A DNA stretch of 15,630 nt, taken from NCBI GenBank assembly GCA_016295005.1, contig JAEDMA010000024.1, forward strand, positions 1 through 15,630, given 5' to 3'. Of this stretch, positions 1-6,692 are shown one piece after another (positions within the stretch are counted from its first letter, which is position 1; every line of letters begins with the position of its first letter). The translations under genes were made by a program, and so were the position numbers. Below the pieces are notes generated by a model that ran no database searches, was not told the DNA's origin, and saw only the letters and a program-made list of their open reading frames with translations. This stretch comes from Christensenellaceae bacterium (lineage in GTDB: Bacteria > Bacillota > Clostridia > Christensenellales > Borkfalkiaceae).

Positions 1-1
1 T

Positions 2-2608
2 TTCGTTATGCTTGACGGTGTTCAATTAAAATTGAGTGACGATTGCGGTATTCGTTATAAAGTAAAAATAGGAAAAGATAAATATGACGAAATCGTAACC
101 AACGATACCGAAAATAAAGTTACAATGCAGTTTATTATTACGAGTAGAATTGAGTACGATAAAATCAATGACGGAAACTATTTAAATGTTGAAAAGAAAT
201 ATATTGTCAATGTTGATGAGCAAAAAATATATTTTGACGACGGCTACTATTATGCACACGGTTGTTTAATAAGACTTTCGGACAATAATAAAAGAGCAAA
301 TTTGGTAAGCGTTGCGGTAATAAATACGGAAGGTGAATCGGAAACTACGCACGAATATGCAAAAATCAATAATATTGAAAATATAACACGAAATTTATAC
401 GACGTAGTAAATAAAGCAACGATAGAAAGTGCTTTGGATGAGGCAAGTTTCATTTATAACTGTAAAGGTTACTCTTGGTTTGGAAGCGAAGATTTTCCTA
501 TCAAAGTAATGAACGAGGCACAATACGAAGGTTTAAAAGACAAAATACAAAAAGAGTTTGATTTTACCGGCAAAACGATTTATTTAGGGAAAGGACTTAA
601 AAAAGCGGAAGATAACGAGTTGTTTAGCAATTTATCTACCGAACCGACTGAAATATCTTATACCGTAGATTTTAAAGACGCAAACGGAAATGTGATTTTA
701 AGTAATTCCGATTACGCTTTCGGTGACGAAGTAATATTACCGAGTGAAAGTGAATTGGAAAAGCAAGGTTATACTTTCTACGACTGGGACAATACCGTAG
801 TGGCGGTTAACGATAACGCTACTTATAACGCTATATATACTAAAAATATACCAACCGAACATACTATTGAATTGCCTTTCAATATTTACGGAGTATCTTC
901 GGTAAACGTAGATAAAAATAAACTTAATATTCACTACACGTACGGGCAAATGACCGTATTAAATGGTGAAAGAGTTTTAAAACATATTAAAACAAGTGTA
1001 CATTCAGCGGATAATGCGGGTTTCCAATTCTATTCAAAGAATAATAACGTTGATAAATTATATCTTGATTTTTACGTTGAAAATGCACCTGCTTCCGCAG
1101 AAGACGCATCAAATGTAAAACTTGATTTGAGATTAAATCAATATTCTGCATCTCCGCAAATAATTGTGCCTATAATTAAATCGTCTAATGGCAGTGAAGT
1201 TGACAGATTAAATTTAGAAAAAGGCGTTTGGTACACAGCGGAATACGACGTATCTGGAATTAAAACGAGTGAAGAAGGTTTAACGTATAAAATTTATACG
1301 ACGCAAACTAATGGCGATGAAACCGTCGTTTATTTCAGAACTCCTTACTTTAAGGAAAAACAATGCACGGTAACTTTCAAATTTGAAAACGGCGAAGACG
1401 ATTACGTTCAAAAATTATATAAAGGCGAAACTGTAATTGTTCCAGAAAATTCAACTAAGGAAGATGCTAACTTTGTTTATGAGTTAGACGGATGGGATAT
1501 TGAACCTAATACCGTTTGTGACGGTGATGCAACTTATAAGGCAATATATAAAAAATCTACCGAAAAGTGCATAATTGACGTTCAAGTAACTTGTAATACG
1601 GCTTCACTTATTAGTGTGGTTACTGAAAATATTCCTGAACCGGTTAACGGTTATTCTATTGACGGAACGGTTTACCGTTACGTAAATGCTTCAACAAATA
1701 CTAATCCGTCGTCAAACTTTATTAATGCGGGAACAGTTAAATTTAAAGATATAAACTTAATTAGAGAATTGTCTTTTGATATATACTATCAATCTTACGG
1801 TTCAAAGCCGACCTTACTTGATTTATGCTTATTTGACGCTAGCAACAATCACTATTCAACTTTAGATAAAGCCAACGTTTCAGTAGTTGATTTGTCAACG
1901 GGAATTGACGTTTCTCTTGGTGTAGATAGAAGCATGAGATACGTAGGTAATAATAGCAACGGAACGCTTAGTACGGGCAAGTGGTATAGAGTAACTATAA
2001 TCCCGAATTTCCCAACCACCGGAGTATATAAAAACGATTTGTGTATGTGTTTCTGGGGTAATACAACAAATATAGATATATATTATGCAAACGTTAAAGG
2101 TAAGAAAAATTTAAGTGTAACCACGAATAATGGTTTACAAATTACAAGCAATAATAGAAACGTTGTAGGTGGTAACTACGCTTATACAAAAACTACCTCT
2201 CATTCGGCGGCAAATTCTACTAATGATTATGCAATAAAGATAAACGGTGTAGGATATTCTAAAATTTCGTTTGATATTACGTTTAACTCGTTTAGTCATA
2301 ACGGAGATAACAGTTATGGTCCGTACATTGACTTCAAGTTAAAAGTTAACGGGGCCGATTCTATATATAAAATAAAAGACAGTAATGCTAAATTGTATTA
2401 TAACGGAATGGAAGTTGAAGTTCCCGATAAAGAAAGCCGTATATTTGGTGGTAATAACGGAAACGGTACGGTTGAAACGGGTAAAACTTATACGGTAGTT
2501 ATAGATGTTCCTACTAACGTTGTAGGTTCCGACGGAAATATTTACTTATGTTTCTGGGGTACTACCGCTACGACGGTTTATATTAGTAACGTTCACGGAA
2601 TAAATTAA
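2..2608 (+). CDS. Large surface/extracellular protein with InlB-like repeats and tandem beta-sandwich modules (5' end outside window)
   Basis: The reading frame is already open at base 2 and the ATG at 8 has no ribosome binding site and no signal peptide after it, so the true start lies upstream and this is the C-terminal part. Numbering from that ATG: residues 1-200 resemble a domain I associate with clostridial surface proteins, with a G-I-R-Y motif near residue 15. Residues about 218-280 and 452-517 are InlB-like (Listeria-Bacteroides) repeats of the form T-V-x-F ... G-E/D-x-V-x-x-P ... W ... A-T-Y-x-A-I-Y. Between and after them are three beta-rich modules (about 283-450, 545-698, 715-866). 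The last two are clearly homologous and share N-G-T, T-G-K and C-F-W-G motifs (C681, C848). There is no LPXTG signal or membrane anchor at the C terminus, so any anchoring must be N-terminal or non-covalent. No catalytic motif was recognised. An adhesion or glycan-binding role is inference. Confidence 0.8.
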   Translation, partial: FVMLDGVQLKLSDDCGIRYKVKIGKDKYDEIVTNDTENKVTMQFIITSRIEYDKINDGNYLNVEKKYIVNVDEQKIYFDDGYYYAHGCLIRLSDNNKRANLVSVAVINTEGESETTHEYAKINNIENITRNLYDVVNKATIESALDEASFIYNCKGYSWFGSEDFPIKVMNEAQYEGLKDKIQKEFDFTGKTIYLGKGLKKAEDNELFSNLSTEPTEISYTVDFKDANGNVILSNSDYAFGDEVILPSESELEKQGYTFYDWDNTVVAVNDNATYNAIYTKNIPTEHTIELPFNIYGVSSVNVDKNKLNIHYTYGQMTVLNGERVLKHIKTSVHSADNAGFQFYSKNNNVDKLYLDFYVENAPASAEDASNVKLDLRLNQYSASPQIIVPIIKSSNGSEVDRLNLEKGVWYTAEYDVSGIKTSEEGLTYKIYTTQTNGDETVVYFRTPYFKEKQCTVTFKFENGEDDYVQKLYKGETVIVPENSTKEDANFVYELDGWDIEPNTVCDGDATYKAIYKKSTEKCIIDVQVTCNTASLISVVTENIPEPVNGYSIDGTVYRYVNASTNTNPSSNFINAGTVKFKDINLIRELSFDIYYQSYGSKPTLLDLCLFDASNNHYSTLDKANVSVVDLSTGIDVSLGVDRSMRYVGNNSNGTLSTGKWYRVTIIPNFPTTGVYKNDLCMCFWGNTTNIDIYYANVKGKKNLSVTTNNGLQITSNNRNVVGGNYAYTKTTSHSAANSTNDYAIKINGVGYSKISFDITFNSFSHNGDNSYGPYIDFKLKVNGADSIYKIKDSNAKLYYNGMEVEVPDKESRIFGGNNGNGTVETGKTYTVVIDVPTNVVGSDGNIYLCFWGTTATTVYISNVHGIN
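1638..2605 (+). repeat. Protein-level tandem duplication: two C-F-W-G beta-sandwich modules
   Basis: Two consecutive modules of about 155 residues (approximately bases 1638-2101 and 2154-2605) align along their length. Both contain L/I-S-F-D-I near the middle, then N-N-(S/G)-N-G-T-(L/V)-x-T-G-K-x-Y, then C-F-W-G-x-T-T and a closing N-V-x-G. The C-F-W-G motifs lie 167 codons apart (2048 and 2549), and the DNA around them is still similar (TGTTTCTGGGGTA in both). This indicates an old internal duplication. An earlier module (residues 283-450) has the same general strand pattern but lacks the signature. Confidence 0.7.
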
Positions 2609-2618
2609 AATACTTGAT

Positions 2619-2650
2619 AAAAACAAAGCGGGTTTCCCCGCTTTGTTTTT
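2619..2650 (+). terminator. Rho-independent terminator after the surface protein gene
   Basis: A perfect 14-bp inverted repeat (2619-2632 with 2637-2650) encloses the 4-base loop TTTC. The stem has a GC-rich core (GCGGG/CCCGC) and ends in five T's. It starts 10 bases after the stop codon and separates the surface protein gene from the next unit. Confidence 0.93.
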
Positions 2651-2654
2651 ATAC

Positions 2655-2688
2655 AAAAACGTATTGACTTTACTAAAAAAATCGTATT
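2655..2688 (+). promoter_or_regulatory. Candidate operator: direct repeat AAAA(A/T)CGTATT over the promoter
   Basis: AAAAACGTATT (2655-2665) and AAAATCGTATT (2678-2688) match at 10 of 11 positions and start 23 bp apart, about two helical turns. One copy abuts the -35 box and the other overlaps the -10. AraC-family proteins typically bind direct repeats with such spacing, so autoregulation is a reasonable inference. AT-rich sequence makes chance matches more likely. Confidence 0.35.
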
Positions 2689-2692
2689 TAAT
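2664..2692 (+). promoter_or_regulatory. Candidate sigma-A promoter for the araC-DMT-aldolase-BNR unit
   Basis: TTGACT (2664-2669) is a near-consensus -35 box, followed after 17 bases by TTTAAT (2687-2692) as the -10 box. It lies between the upstream terminator and the GTG start at 2741, which gives a leader of about 40 bases. The region is very AT-rich, so the exact -10 hexamer is less certain than the -35. Confidence 0.6.
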
Positions 2693-2740
2693 ATTAAGAG
2701 TGATAAATAATAAATATATATATAGATTTAGGGAGAAGTT

Positions 2741-3622
2741 GTGAAGGAAATAAAAGAAAAAGAACTGTTTTGGATATATTATAACAATTTTTTTTACGGC
2801 GAAGATTTTAAAGTTGATGAATTCGGTTGGCATAAAAACGAGCCGAATTATACTTATACGGATTTGCGAACCAATAATATAATTCAATTTGTTAATAACG
2901 GAACCTGTTATTTTATTATAGAAGACGATGATAAAAAGGAAACTTTTACGCTTCATAAAGGGGATGCAATAATAATTAAAAGCGGAATAAAGCATACTTG
3001 TATTTCGGATAAAGACGATACGTGTGGAAGATACTGGCTTTCTTGTTCGGGAACGGAAATAAATTCAATAATGAAACAAGTCGCGAATATGGAAAATTAT
3101 GCGATAGTCAGAAATATTGATACGAAGAAATTAGCAAAGAATTTTTCAATTTTGAAAGCAAATATGCGTAACGATTTAATTGCGGGAAACAATATTATTT
3201 CAACGGCTTATTTGTTATTTAATCTTATAGCGGAAACCAATATTTCAAAATTTAGAAAAATAAATAACGAAAAAGATAAAGAAAACGGAAAAATATTTAT
3301 TGATTCGGTGGTTAAATATATTGATAATCATATAAAAGAAAATATAACCGTTAAAAACTTAGTTGATTATTTCGGTTATGAAAGGACGTATTTTTATAAA
3401 TTATTTAAAAAACATAGCGGAGTCTCAATTCAACAATATATTACGAGACGTAGAATAGGTATTGCAAGAACACTTATTGCCGAAACCGATAAATCCTTTA
3501 GAGAGATTGCGGAAGAAGTCGGTTATACTAATTATTCTTCCTTTTATAAAATGTTTTGCTTGATTACTAACAGTTCTCCCGAAGAATACAAAAATTTATA
3601 CGGTAAAAATAAAACTAACTAA
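2741..3622 (+). CDS. AraC-family transcriptional regulator
   Basis: This 293-residue protein has the usual two-part AraC architecture. The N-terminal half (about 40-105) is a cupin-like ligand-sensing domain with beta-strands and an L-x-K-G-D-A-I-I-I ... H-T turn typical of sugar-responsive members. The C-terminal 105 residues (about 185-290) form the double helix-turn-helix DNA-binding domain, with the hallmark second HTH pattern F-R-E-I-A-E-E-V-G-Y-T-N-Y-S-S-F-Y-K-x-F followed by S-P-E-E-Y. The GTG start is supported by AGGGAGA at 2730-2736. The gene is first in its unit, with its own promoter, and lies 11 bases ahead of the transporter gene, so it probably controls these genes and perhaps the next unit. 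Family assignment is secure; the ligand is unknown, with a ulosonic acid or galactoside suggested only by neighbours. Confidence 0.93.
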   Translation: MKEIKEKELFWIYYNNFFYGEDFKVDEFGWHKNEPNYTYTDLRTNNIIQFVNNGTCYFIIEDDDKKETFTLHKGDAIIIKSGIKHTCISDKDDTCGRYWLSCSGTEINSIMKQVANMENYAIVRNIDTKKLAKNFSILKANMRNDLIAGNNIISTAYLLFNLIAETNISKFRKINNEKDKENGKIFIDSVVKYIDNHIKENITVKNLVDYFGYERTYFYKLFKKHSGVSIQQYITRRRIGIARTLIAETDKSFREIAEEVGYTNYSSFYKMFCLITNSSPEEYKNLYGKNKTN

Positions 3623-3725
3623 GGATACGACTTATGAATATTTTTTTCTTGGCTTATCTATTGTCTTTCTTGTTTTTAACAATATAGGGTTAAAAATAAT
3701 CAAGGGCGAAAAAAATCAAAAAATA

Positions 3726-4331
3726 ATGAATCTTGTTACGGTAACAGGTATTTCGTTAATTATTTCTTTGATTATAGTTTTAATTACGGGAGATAAAATT
3801 ACCAAAGATACGTATTTGTACGGCTTTTTATTCGGTTTAATTTTGGTAATCGGTTCAATCTGTAACTATTGTGCGTATGAAAAAGGTTCTCTTGCAGGCA
3901 CTACGTTATTTAATCAAGGCAGTTTGGTAATAGTGGTCTTATTCGGCATTTTTTACTATAAAGAAGAATTTAACTTTATTTTAGCGTTAGGCGTTGTTTG
4001 TATGTTAGTAGCATTAACGCTAATGTCTTTGCCGGAAAAAACTCAAAAGGGGAATAAAAACTTTAATTTAATTTGGTTATTGTTTTGTATAGTTGTTTTA
4101 TTTGCAAACAGTGGAATATCTATTGTTACCAAATTTAGGCAGGTAAAAGTCGGTGGGGAAAATCCGTTTGCTTTTATGTTTATTTGTTATTTGTTTGCTT
4201 TTATTATATCCGTAATAGTTTACGCAATTACACAAATAAAAGAAAGGACTTTGTTAAACGATTTGCGTAACGAAAAAACAATATGTTGGGGATATCGTTG
4301 CAATCTTTGGGAGCAACGGTTGCAAATATAA
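3726..4331 (+). CDS. Middle fragment of the broken DMT transporter (six membrane segments)
   Basis: This is the longest open piece of the disrupted transporter, 201 residues from an internal ATG at 3726. It carries hydrophobic segments corresponding to TM2-TM7, including the first EamA domain with its characteristic F-N-Q-G-S-L ... E-E-F turn around residues 70-90. The last 17 or so residues, after L-R-N-E-K-T, are out-of-frame read-through that does not resemble the family. The internal ATG has no convincing ribosome binding site, so it is probably an interior methionine and not a real start. Confidence 0.5.
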   Translation: MNLVTVTGISLIISLIIVLITGDKITKDTYLYGFLFGLILVIGSICNYCAYEKGSLAGTTLFNQGSLVIVVLFGIFYYKEEFNFILALGVVCMLVALTLMSLPEKTQKGNKNFNLIWLLFCIVVLFANSGISIVTKFRQVKVGGENPFAFMFICYLFAFIISVIVYAITQIKERTLLNDLRNEKTICWGYRCNLWEQRLQI

Positions 4332-4507
4332 TAGTAACGTATTTATCGGTAAAAATAATAGGAGCGATACTGTATCCTATACATTTAGGAGCAGGACTTG
4401 TAATAACCGTAATACTTGGAGTTACGTTATTTAGAGAAAAAATACATTGGAAAAATATAAGCGGTATATTATTAAGTGTTTTATCAATAGTATTGCTTAG
4501 TATATAA
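4283..4507 (+). CDS. C-terminal fragment of the broken DMT transporter (last three membrane segments)
   Basis: A 74-residue piece corresponding to TM8-TM10 of an EamA transporter, with the family-typical ending (G-A-G-L-V-I-T-V-I-L-G-V-x-L-F-R-E-K followed by a final hydrophobic helix). It overlaps the middle fragment's frame by 49 bases and is joined to it by adding one A at 4273-4278. Its ATG lacks a ribosome binding site, so independent translation is unlikely. Confidence 0.5.
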   Translation: MLGISLQSLGATVANIIVTYLSVKIIGAILYPIHLGAGLVITVILGVTLFREKIHWKNISGILLSVLSIVLLSI

Positions 4508-4518
4508 AGGAGTTTTTT

Positions 4519-5385
4519 ATGAAAAAGACAAATATTTACGTTCCACTTATAACTCCGTTTAAAGAAGATTATAGCGTGGATTATGAAGGTGTTGCAAAAG
4601 CGACGAAATTCGTTCTTGAAAAGGGAGCGGACGGTATTTACGCTTGTGGAGGTTCTTCCGAATTTTCACTTTTAACTACGGAAGAGAGAAAAAAGATATT
4701 AGAAATAATAATTGCAAATGCAAACGGAAAAGAAGTAATAGCACACGTAGGTTCTCAATCAACGTTAGAGGCGGTTGAACTTGCGAAACACGCCGAAAAA
4801 GCAGGGGCTACGATGCTTTCCGCCGTATCTCCGTATTATTTCGGTTATAAGTATTCGCAAATAAAAGAATATTTTCATACGATAGCACACGCAACGAGTT
4901 TAAACTTAATGATTTATAATGCGGCACAAGTAAGACCGTTTTCTTATGAAGAATTAAAGGAATTATTGCAAGATGAAAAAATAACTTCTGTTAAATATAC
5001 AGGATATAATTTTTACGTTTTGGAACGTTTAATTAACTCTTGTAAAGATAAAACGTTTTTAACGGGAGCAGACGAATGTTTCTTGGCAGGTCAAGCAGTT
5101 GGAGCACACGGTGCTATCGGAACGACGTACAATTATTTCGTTGATAGATACATAAAAGCGAAAGAATTGTTCAAGGAAGGTAAAAATCAAGAGGCTCTTG
5201 AAATAATACGAAAAGTAAATAACGTAACGGAATTGTTAATATCTTCGGACAGTATGCTTGCCGTTACTAAATATATTATGAGTTTACAAGGATTAGATAT
5301 ATTACCTATATCCCGTCCACCGTTTACGGAACTTGACGAAAAAACGAAAGAGAATATTAAACGAGTTTATAAAGAAAACTGTTAA
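4519..5385 (+). CDS. nanA: N-acetylneuraminate lyase-like aldolase (DHDPS/NAL family)
   Basis: A 288-residue class I aldolase of the dihydrodipicolinate synthase/N-acetylneuraminate lyase superfamily, the usual length for a (beta/alpha)8 subunit. The Schiff-base lysine is K159 (V-K-Y-T) and the catalytic tyrosine Y133 (I-Y-N). Features that favour the lyase over DHDPS are G-A-D-E at 183-186, G-A-I-G-T-T-Y-N at 198-205 and the R-P-P-F near the C terminus, which match the positions of E. coli NanA G-Y-D-E, G-G-I-G-S-T-Y-N and R-K-P-F. NanA cleaves N-acetylneuraminate to ManNAc and pyruvate in the cytoplasm. The substrate-carboxylate loop reads G-G-S-S-E (44-48), one residue shorter than the common G-G-S-T-G-E, so the true substrate may be another 2-keto-3-deoxy acid. 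The ribosome binding site AAGGAG (4507-4512) overlaps the transporter's stop. The symbol is tentative. Confidence 0.82.
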   Translation: MKKTNIYVPLITPFKEDYSVDYEGVAKATKFVLEKGADGIYACGGSSEFSLLTTEERKKILEIIIANANGKEVIAHVGSQSTLEAVELAKHAEKAGATMLSAVSPYYFGYKYSQIKEYFHTIAHATSLNLMIYNAAQVRPFSYEELKELLQDEKITSVKYTGYNFYVLERLINSCKDKTFLTGADECFLAGQAVGAHGAIGTTYNYFVDRYIKAKELFKEGKNQEALEIIRKVNNVTELLISSDSMLAVTKYIMSLQGLDILPISRPPFTELDEKTKENIKRVYKENC

Positions 5386-5412
5386 TAGTAAGAAATTTTA
5401 AAAAATAAAAAT

Positions 5413-6492
5413 ATGAAAAAATACGAAATAAAAAACAGCGTTTGTACCGTCTTATATTCAAGCAACAGTCATAACCGTGGGTATTTTGCGTGGCCGTCTG
5501 TTGCACAAATAGACGACAATAAAATAATGGTTGTATGTTCGGGTTTTAGAGAAGCTCATCAAGATCCTTACGGAAAAGTAATAGGTTTTATATCTTGTGA
5601 TAACGGTAAAAGTTGGAGCGAACCTATCACGATTGCCAATTCTGTTTTAGATGATAGAGATTCGGGAATAGTATATTTTAAAGATAAAATTTACGTAACT
5701 TGGTTTACGGCGAAAAAACAAACTTATATAGGTGCAAATTCTGGTTCGGATTACGATAAAGATTGGGATAGATACTGTTCGCAAATATCTGATAATGAAA
5801 ACGAAAAGTTTTTTAAACCGTTATACGTTGTTAGCGAAGATAATGGCAAAACCTTTTCTGAAATTAAATACGCTCCCGTTTTTTCTCCGCACGGTATGGT
5901 AAAATCTAACGAAAATAGGCTTTTTTACGTAGGTTATAGACCGCAAGAAAATTTTGCCTTGTACTTAACTAAGAGTGATGATGGAGAAAATTGGGGGCAA
6001 CTTAATCAATTCGTTAGTGATGAAAGAGTAAAAAACGAAAAATTATACGAACCAACTTGTTTACCGCTTAAAGACGGAAGAATTTTAATTTTAGTTCGTT
6101 CGGAAATAGATGGAATAAAAGAACTTTACGCAACGGAGAAAGAAAGCGGAGTATATGATTTTTCTGAAATGACTTTGGTGACTCCTACCAAGAAATCGCC
6201 ACCGCATTTATTAAGATTGAAAAACGGAAACATTTTATTGACTTATTGCAGAAGAGAAACACCGCTTGGAGTATTTTGTAGAGTAAGCGAAGACGAAGGA
6301 AAAACTTGGAGTGATGAATTAGTTGTTTATTTAAGCGAAGAAGAAATGAACGATAAGCCTAATTCGTGGGATATGGGTTATCCCGCAACCGTTGAATTGG
6401 AAAACGGAAAAATGTTAACGGTATTTTACGAGCGTGTTAAGTATTCCGATAACAACACCGCAATTAAACAAATTTTTTGGAATTTGAAATAA
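5413..6492 (+). CDS. Cytoplasmic sialidase-like BNR/Asp-box beta-propeller protein
   Basis: A 359-residue protein with four Asp boxes (S-x-D-x-G-x-S/T-W/F or close) at residues 61-68, 141-148, 188-194 and 292-299, spaced as in six-bladed sialidase propellers. Candidate active-site residues include R22 (N-R-G-Y), the D-D-R-D stretch near 79-82, R229/E231 (V-R-S-E), R280-E282 and Y323 (G-Y-P). The classic N-terminal R-I-P motif is absent. There is no signal peptide or lipobox, so it should act in the cytoplasm, which is unusual for a sialidase. It lies 27 bases after the aldolase and just before a terminator, so the two probably handle the same substrate: hydrolysis of an imported conjugate, then aldol cleavage. 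It has no strong ribosome binding site, only A-rich sequence before ATG, so translation may depend on coupling. Fold is confident; sialidase activity is not. Confidence 0.78.
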   Translation: MKKYEIKNSVCTVLYSSNSHNRGYFAWPSVAQIDDNKIMVVCSGFREAHQDPYGKVIGFISCDNGKSWSEPITIANSVLDDRDSGIVYFKDKIYVTWFTAKKQTYIGANSGSDYDKDWDRYCSQISDNENEKFFKPLYVVSEDNGKTFSEIKYAPVFSPHGMVKSNENRLFYVGYRPQENFALYLTKSDDGENWGQLNQFVSDERVKNEKLYEPTCLPLKDGRILILVRSEIDGIKELYATEKESGVYDFSEMTLVTPTKKSPPHLLRLKNGNILLTYCRRETPLGVFCRVSEDEGKTWSDELVVYLSEEEMNDKPNSWDMGYPATVELENGKMLTVFYERVKYSDNNTAIKQIFWNLK

Positions 6493-6518
6493 CTTATTAT
6501 AGATAAAACGGTAGGGAT

Positions 6519-6548
6519 AAAAAGCAAGTGTGAAAGCACTTGCTTTTT
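6519..6548 (+). terminator. Rho-independent terminator after the BNR gene
   Basis: A perfect 12-bp stem (6519-6530, AAAAAGCAAGTG, with 6537-6548) encloses the loop TGAAAG and ends in a T tract. It begins 26 bases after the stop codon and closes the regulator-transporter-aldolase-BNR unit. Confidence 0.9.
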
Positions 6549-6598
6549 GCTTCTTTAAATAGAAATACTTTTTTTTAATTGATAATACAGTGTAAAAA

Positions 6599-6637
6599 GC
6601 AACATTTTTCAATGTATATTGCAACATTAGGTCGTGT
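6599..6637 (+). promoter_or_regulatory. Candidate activator operator: two GCAACATT(N6)TGT direct repeats 22 bp apart
   Basis: GCAACATT occurs at 6599-6606 and again at 6621-6628. In both copies the same six-base gap is followed by TGT, giving two 17-bp sites (6599-6615 and 6621-6637) with a 5-bp gap. Same-face 17-bp direct repeats about 21-22 bp apart are the classic layout of AraC half-sites. They lie just upstream of the promoter of the alpha-galactosidase/ABC unit. The first copy also contains a small inverted repeat (ACATT-TTTC-AATGT, 6602-6615). The AraC protein at 2741 is the obvious candidate binder, by inference. Confidence 0.45.
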
Positions 6638-6639
6638 AC

Positions 6640-6674
6640 TTGGCGGTAACTGTGTGATATCATAATACTATAAT
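6640..6674 (+). promoter_or_regulatory. Candidate promoter of the alpha-galactosidase/ABC unit (perfect -10, poor -35)
   Basis: A consensus TATAAT lies at 6669-6674, but no recognisable -35 box is present at the right distance (6644-6651 reads CGGTAACT). An alternative is TTGGCG (6640-6645) with CATAAT (6661-6666, 15-bp spacer) or TAATAC (6663-6668, 17-bp spacer). A good -10 with a poor -35 suits an activator-dependent promoter. If TATAAT is used, the leader before ATG 6693 would be only about 12 bases. Confidence 0.45.
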
Positions 6675-6682
6675 ATTTTTTT

Positions 6683-6687
6683 GAGAG
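6683..6687 (+). promoter_or_regulatory. Ribosome binding site deciding the alpha-galactosidase start
   Basis: GAGAG at 6683-6687 sits five bases before ATG 6693. It favours that ATG over the in-frame TTG at 6681, which has no ribosome binding site of its own (only T-rich sequence precedes it). Confidence 0.6.
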
Positions 6688-6692
6688 AACAA

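Larger units (their letters stand above)
3634..4507 (+). pseudogene. EamA/DMT-family transporter, disrupted by two one-base homopolymer deletions
   Basis: The start is ATG 3634 with AAGGA at 3621-3625 overlapping the regulator's stop. The frame from it stops after 17 codons. The frame used downstream (from about 3642) encodes G-L-S-I-V ... directly after that start if one T is added to the seven-T run at 3641-3647. A second shift lies at the six-A run 4273-4278: adding one A joins the middle frame to the frame running from 4283 to the stop at 4507. With both bases restored the product is 291 residues with ten hydrophobic segments (1 + 6 + 3 in the three pieces), the normal size and topology for EamA drug/metabolite transporters. 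It sits immediately upstream of the aldolase gene, so it may be the uptake or efflux system for that pathway's substrate. As written, no full-length protein can be made. Alternatives are sequencing error or slipped-strand phase variation. Confidence 0.85.

Noticed and set aside
2546..2995. Minus-strand open frame of 149 codons across the first intergenic region
   Set aside because: It runs antisense through the end of the surface protein gene, a strong terminator and the araC start, its predicted protein is low-complexity and resembles no family, and it has no ribosome binding site.
6681..6692. TTG at 6681 as the alpha-galactosidase start
   Set aside because: ATG 6693 has GAGAG five bases upstream, whereas the TTG has only T-rich sequence before it and lies on the likely transcription start.
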